From Streptomyces lacrimifluminis (lineage in GTDB: Bacteria; Actinomycetota; Actinomycetes; Streptomycetales; Streptomycetaceae), in NCBI RefSeq assembly GCF_014646095.1, contig NZ_BMMU01000008.1:1-64000 (forward strand): a DNA stretch of 64,000 nt, written 5' to 3'. Positions 60,844 through 64,000 of this stretch are shown in pieces (position 1 is the stretch's first letter; every line of letters begins with the position of its first letter). Both the position numbers and the translations under genes were made by a program. Below the pieces are notes generated by a model. That model saw only the letters and a program-made list of their open reading frames with translations. It did not search any database and was not told the origin of the DNA.

Positions 60844-61488
60844 ATGGCTAAGCAGATCAAGGGCATCCTGGGCGAGAAGCTCGGCATGACGCAGGTGTGG
60901 GACGAGAACAACCGTGTTGTTCCCGTCACCGTCGTCAAGGCCGGTCCGAACGTCGTGACCCAGGTCCGTACGAATGACTCCGACGGCTACGAGTCGGTCC
61001 AGATCGCCTTCGGCGAGATCGACCCTCGCAAGGTGAACAAGCCCCTCAAGGGTCACTTCGCCAAGGCTGACGTCACCCCCCGCCGCCACCTCGTCGAGAT
61101 CCGTACCGCTGGTGCCAGCGAGTACACCCTCGGCCAGGAGATCACCGCCGAGACCTTCGAGGCCGGCGTCAAGGTGGACGTGACCGGCAACAGCAAGGGC
61201 AAGGGCTTCGCCGGTGTCATGAAGCGTCACAACTTCAAGGGCCTCGGCGCCGGCCACGGTGTCCAGCGCAAGCACCGCTCTCCCGGCTCGATCGGTGGCT
61301 GTGCCACCCCCGGCCGTGTGTTCAAGGGCGTCCGCATGGCGGGCCGCATGGGCAACGAGCGGGTCACCACCCAGAACCTGACCGTCCACGCCGTTGACGC
61401 GGAGAAGGGTCTGCTGCTCATCAAGGGCGCGATTCCTGGTCCGAACGGCGGCCTCGTCCTGGTCCGCACCGCGGCCAAGGGGGCCTGA
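60844..61488 (+). CDS. rplC: 50S ribosomal protein L3
   Basis: Large-subunit assembly protein, 214 residues. [15 protein letters not shown] begins it; [16 protein letters not shown] and [19 protein letters not shown](VR)MAGRMG mark the loop reaching toward the peptidyl-transferase centre. ATG 60844 lies 17 bases after rpsJ. Confidence 0.97.
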   Translation: MAKQIKGILGEKLGMTQVWDENNRVVPVTVVKAGPNVVTQVRTNDSDGYESVQIAFGEIDPRKVNKPLKGHFAKADVTPRRHLVEIRTAGASEYTLGQEITAETFEAGVKVDVTGNSKGKGFAGVMKRHNFKGLGAGHGVQRKHRSPGSIGGCATPGRVFKGVRMAGRMGNERVTTQNLTVHAVDAEKGLLLIKGAIPGPNGGLVLVRTAAKGA

Positions 61489-61495
61489 GGTACCG

Positions 61496-62152
61496 ATGAG
61501 CACTGTTGACATCCTTTCGCCCGCTGGCGAGAAGGCCGGAAGCGTCGAACTCCCCGCGGAGATCTTCGACGTAGAGAAGATCAGCATCCCGCTGCTTCAC
61601 CAGGTCGTCGTCGCACAGCTGGCCGCTGCCCGTCAGGGCACGCACAAGACCAAGACCCGCGCCGAGGTCCGTGGTGGCGGTAGGAAGCCCTACCGTCAGA
61701 AGGGCACCGGCCGCGCCCGTCAGGGTTCGACCCGTGCGCCGCAGTTCGCGGGCGGTGGTGTCGTTCACGGCCCCACCCCGCGTGACTACTCGCAGCGGAC
61801 CCCGAAGAAGATGAAGGCCGCGGCCCTGCGCCACGCCCTCACCGACCGGGCCCGCAACGCTCGAATCCACGTCATCACCGGCGTGATCGAGGGCGACACC
61901 CCCTCCACCAAGGCCGCGAAGAGCTTCCTCGGCAAGGTCAGCGAGCGCAAGAACGTGCTCCTGGTCATCGAGCGCTCCGACGAGGCCGGGCTGCTTTCCG
62001 CCCGCAACCTGCCCCAGGTGCACATCCTGGACCCGGGCCAGCTGAACACGTACGACGTTCTCGTCTCGGACGACGTGGTCTTCACCCAGGCCGCTTTCGA
62101 GTCCTTCGTGTCCGGCCCCAAGGCCACTGACACCGAAGGGAGCGAGGTCTGA
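61496..62152 (+). CDS. rplD: 50S ribosomal protein L4
   Basis: Exit-tunnel protein, 218 residues. The extended loop contains [26 protein letters not shown] and [17 protein letters not shown]; the C-terminal part has [24 protein letters not shown] 61496 is used ([15 protein letters not shown]); the longer frame reads back into rplC. In E. coli L4 also controls the S10 operon; whether it does here is not shown by the sequence. Confidence 0.96.
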   Translation: MSTVDILSPAGEKAGSVELPAEIFDVEKISIPLLHQVVVAQLAAARQGTHKTKTRAEVRGGGRKPYRQKGTGRARQGSTRAPQFAGGGVVHGPTPRDYSQRTPKKMKAAALRHALTDRARNARIHVITGVIEGDTPSTKAAKSFLGKVSERKNVLLVIERSDEAGLLSARNLPQVHILDPGQLNTYDVLVSDDVVFTQAAFESFVSGPKATDTEGSEV

Positions 62153-62571
62153 TGGCGATCCGTCACCCCGCCATTGCCTCCAAGGCGGCCAAGGCCGCCA
62201 AGGCCGCGCGCGTCGCCAAGGCGAAGCGCCACGAGGCCGAGGGCAAGAACACCGTCGTCACGCCGATCAGCAAGTCGTTCACGGACCACCGTGACGTCCT
62301 GCTGAAGCCGGTCGTGTCCGAGAAGAGCTACGCGCTCATCGACGAGAACAAGTACACGTTCATCGTCGCTCCCGGAAGCAACAAGACCCAGATCAAGCAG
62401 GCCGTCCAGGCGGTCTTCTCGGTCAAGGTCACCGGGGTCAACACGATCAACCGCATCGGCAAGCGCAAGCGCACCAAGAGCGGTTTCGGTAAGCGCGCTG
62501 ACACCAAGCGCGCGATCGTGACCCTCGCCGAGGGCGACCGTATCGACATCTTCGGCGGTCCGGCCGCGTAA
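62152..62571 (+). CDS. rplW: 50S ribosomal protein L23
   Basis: Exit-site protein that docks trigger factor and SRP, 139 residues. An Ala/Lys-rich N-terminal extension of ~45 residues ([20 protein letters not shown]) precedes the core ([54 protein letters not shown] in parts). The ATG shares one base with the rplD stop (TGATG). The extension is typical of Streptomyces L23. Confidence 0.96.
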   Translation: MAIRHPAIASKAAKAAKAARVAKAKRHEAEGKNTVVTPISKSFTDHRDVLLKPVVSEKSYALIDENKYTFIVAPGSNKTQIKQAVQAVFSVKVTGVNTINRIGKRKRTKSGFGKRADTKRAIVTLAEGDRIDIFGGPAA

Positions 62572-62609
62572 GCGGGTCGGATCGTCCGATATCGGACGAG
62601 GACTGAGAA

Positions 62610-63446
62610 ATGGGAATCCGCAAGTACAAGCCGACTACGCCGGGCCGCCGTGGCTCCAGCGTCGCCGACTTCGTCGAGGTCACGCGGTCCACGCCGGAGA
62701 AGTCGCTGGTTCGCCCCCTGCACAGCAAGGGCGGCCGTAACAATTCCGGTCGTGTGACCGTTCGCCACCAGGGTGGCGGACACAAGCGCGCCTACCGAGT
62801 GATCGACTTCCGTCGTCACGACAAGGACGGCGTGCCGGCGAAGGTCGCGCACATCGAGTACGACCCCAACCGCACCGCGCGCATCGCGCTGCTGCACTAC
62901 GCGGACGGCGAGAAGCGCTACATCCTCGCCCCCCGCAACCTGTCGCAGGGTGACCGCGTCGAGAACGGTCCTGGGGCCGACATCAAGCCGGGCAACAACC
63001 TGGCGCTCCGCAACATCCCGGTCGGTACCACGATCCACGCGATCGAGATCCGTCCCGGTGGCGGCGCCAAGTTCGCCCGCTCCGCAGGCGCCTCGGTACA
63101 GCTGCTGGCGAAGGAGGGCACGATGGCCCACCTTCGTATGCCCTCCGGTGAGATCCGTCTGGTCGACCAGCGCTGCCGCGCCACGGTCGGCGAGGTCGGC
63201 AACGCCGAGCAGAGCAACATCAACTGGGGCAAGGCCGGCCGTAAGCGCTGGCTGGGCGTCCGCCCGACCGTCCGCGGTGTGGCGATGAACCCGGTTGACC
63301 ACCCGCACGGTGGTGGTGAAGGCAAGACCTCCGGTGGTCGTCACCCGGTCTCGCCGTGGGGTCAGAAGGAGGGTCGTACTCGTTCGCCGAAGAAGGCTTC
63401 GAACAAGTACATCGTCCGCCGCCGCAAGACGAACAAGAAGCGCTAG
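62610..63446 (+). CDS. rplB: 50S ribosomal protein L2
   Basis: Core large-subunit protein, 278 residues. [43 protein letters not shown], and [28 protein letters not shown] with the conserved histidine near the peptidyl-transferase centre are present. ATG 62610. Confidence 0.97.
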   Translation: MGIRKYKPTTPGRRGSSVADFVEVTRSTPEKSLVRPLHSKGGRNNSGRVTVRHQGGGHKRAYRVIDFRRHDKDGVPAKVAHIEYDPNRTARIALLHYADGEKRYILAPRNLSQGDRVENGPGADIKPGNNLALRNIPVGTTIHAIEIRPGGGAKFARSAGASVQLLAKEGTMAHLRMPSGEIRLVDQRCRATVGEVGNAEQSNINWGKAGRKRWLGVRPTVRGVAMNPVDHPHGGGEGKTSGGRHPVSPWGQKEGRTRSPKKASNKYIVRRRKTNKKR

Positions 63447-63458
63447 GAGCGGGTTTAG

Positions 63459-63740
63459 ATGCCGCGCAGTCTCAAGAAGGGACCCTTCGTCGACGGACAC
63501 CTTGTAAAGAAGGTGGACGTACAGAACGAAGCCGGTACCAAGAACGTCATCAAGACCTGGTCCCGTCGCTCGATGATCATCCCGGCCATGCTCGGCCACA
63601 CGATCGCGGTGCACAACGGCAAGACCCACATTCCGGTGTTTGTCACCGAGTCGATGGTCGGCCACAAGCTCGGCGAGTTCTCGCCGACGCGCACCTTCCG
63701 GGGTCACGTCAAGGACGACCGGAAGTCGAAGCGCCGCTAA
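63459..63740 (+). CDS. rpsS: 30S ribosomal protein S19
   Basis: Small-subunit head protein, 93 residues: [43 protein letters not shown] (in parts) and [16 protein letters not shown] are conserved. ATG 63459 follows the rplB stop by 12 bases. Confidence 0.97.
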   Translation: MPRSLKKGPFVDGHLVKKVDVQNEAGTKNVIKTWSRRSMIIPAMLGHTIAVHNGKTHIPVFVTESMVGHKLGEFSPTRTFRGHVKDDRKSKRR

Positions 63741-63782
63741 CGCGGGGTGGAATCGACCATGACAGACACTGGAAGGACAACC

Positions 63783-64000
63783 ATGGAAGCCAGGGCCCAG
63801 GCGCGGTACATCCGCGTTACGCCCATGAAGGCCCGCCGCGTGGTGGACCTTATCCGTGGCATGGATGCCACGGAGGCTCAGGCGGTCCTGCGTTTCGCCC
63901 CGCAGGCCGCGAGCGTGCCGGTCGGCAAGGTGCTTGACAGCGCCATCGCCAACGCCGCACACAACTACGACCACACCGACGCCGGCAGCCTCGTCATCAC
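63783..64000 (+). CDS. rplV: 50S ribosomal protein L22 (5' part only)
   Basis: Start of L22, an exit-tunnel protein; 72 codons are visible ([27 protein letters not shown], in parts, then [29 protein letters not shown]) before the right edge cuts the gene. ATG 63783 has TGGAAGGA upstream. The operon surely continues beyond the window. Confidence 0.96.
   Translation, partial: MEARAQARYIRVTPMKARRVVDLIRGMDATEAQAVLRFAPQAASVPVGKVLDSAIANAAHNYDHTDAGSLVI

Overview
The window is high-GC actinobacterial DNA and almost certainly comes from a Streptomyces chromosome. Evidence: strong G/C bias at third codon positions, which produces very long antisense open frames; frequent GTG starts and a TTG start on rpoB; tRNA genes without an encoded CCA; a GTG-started rpmG beside tRNA-Thr and tRNA-Met; the order secE-nusG-rplK-rplA-two lipoproteins-rplJ-rplL-rpoB-rpoC; and dispersed palindromic intergenic repeats of the Streptomyces type. 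No plasmid, phage or transposase genes were seen, and no CRISPR array.

Layout. 1-4637 (minus strand): the start of a 2-oxoacid:ferredoxin oxidoreductase alpha gene, a NarL-type response regulator and two closely related membrane histidine kinases. 4825-14656 (plus): a ten-gene complex I operon, nuoABCHIJKLMN, lacking nuoD, E, F and G. 14819-18536: htpX, a YccF membrane protein, an SMI1/KNR4-like protein, an APC permease (minus) and a GlsB-type membrane protein. 18614-27243: yajQ, a tRNA-Tyr-like gene with its middle missing, a small CPEC-motif protein, an NAD(P)-binding epimerase-like protein, an amidohydrolase, tRNA-Thr, tRNA-Met, rpmG, two MaoC-type dehydratase genes, murB, adenosine deaminase and an aspartate-type aminotransferase. 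27538-41839: tRNA-Trp, secE, nusG, rplK, rplA, two paralogous lipoproteins, rplJ, rplL, rpoB and rpoC. 41953-49189 (minus): a five-gene cassette described below. 49650-55122: a Crp/Fnr regulator (minus), then the str operon rpsL-rpsG-fusA-tuf. 55328-60066: a xylan-degrading pair (GH115 and GH10) and a decayed gene. 60518-64000: the start of the S10 operon, rpsJ-rplC-rplD-rplW-rplB-rpsS-rplV (cut by the right edge).

The most interesting region is 41953-49189. Five tightly spaced minus-strand genes encode, in transcription order, a class III nucleotidyl-cyclase-like protein with its metal and transition-state residues intact, a HEAT-repeat protein with a degenerate P-loop-like segment, a possible SPFH/band-7-type coiled-coil protein with a long Pro-rich tail, a three-helix membrane protein resembling Pycsar effectors (DUF5706/PycTM type), and an M48 metalloprotease with a 220-residue Pro/Tyr/Gly-rich leader. 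The cyclase tail and the HEAT-protein head carry a nearly identical 21-residue glycine-rich motif (18 of 21 identical). This suggests a cyclic-nucleotide conflict or stress system in which the partners meet through a homotypic motif and the output acts at the membrane. A Crp-family (potential cyclic-nucleotide-binding) regulator lies just upstream in the same orientation.

Other points: an in-frame 18-base triple repeat lengthens NuoA; the partial complex I sits beside a ferredoxin-reducing oxidoreductase; a perfect 25-base sequence forming a stem-loop is shared by the rpsL and rpsJ leaders; and the region between tuf and rpsJ holds only the xylanolytic pair and a relic. Starts given here were chosen from ribosome binding sites, overlaps and family length, and several differ from the longest open frame.
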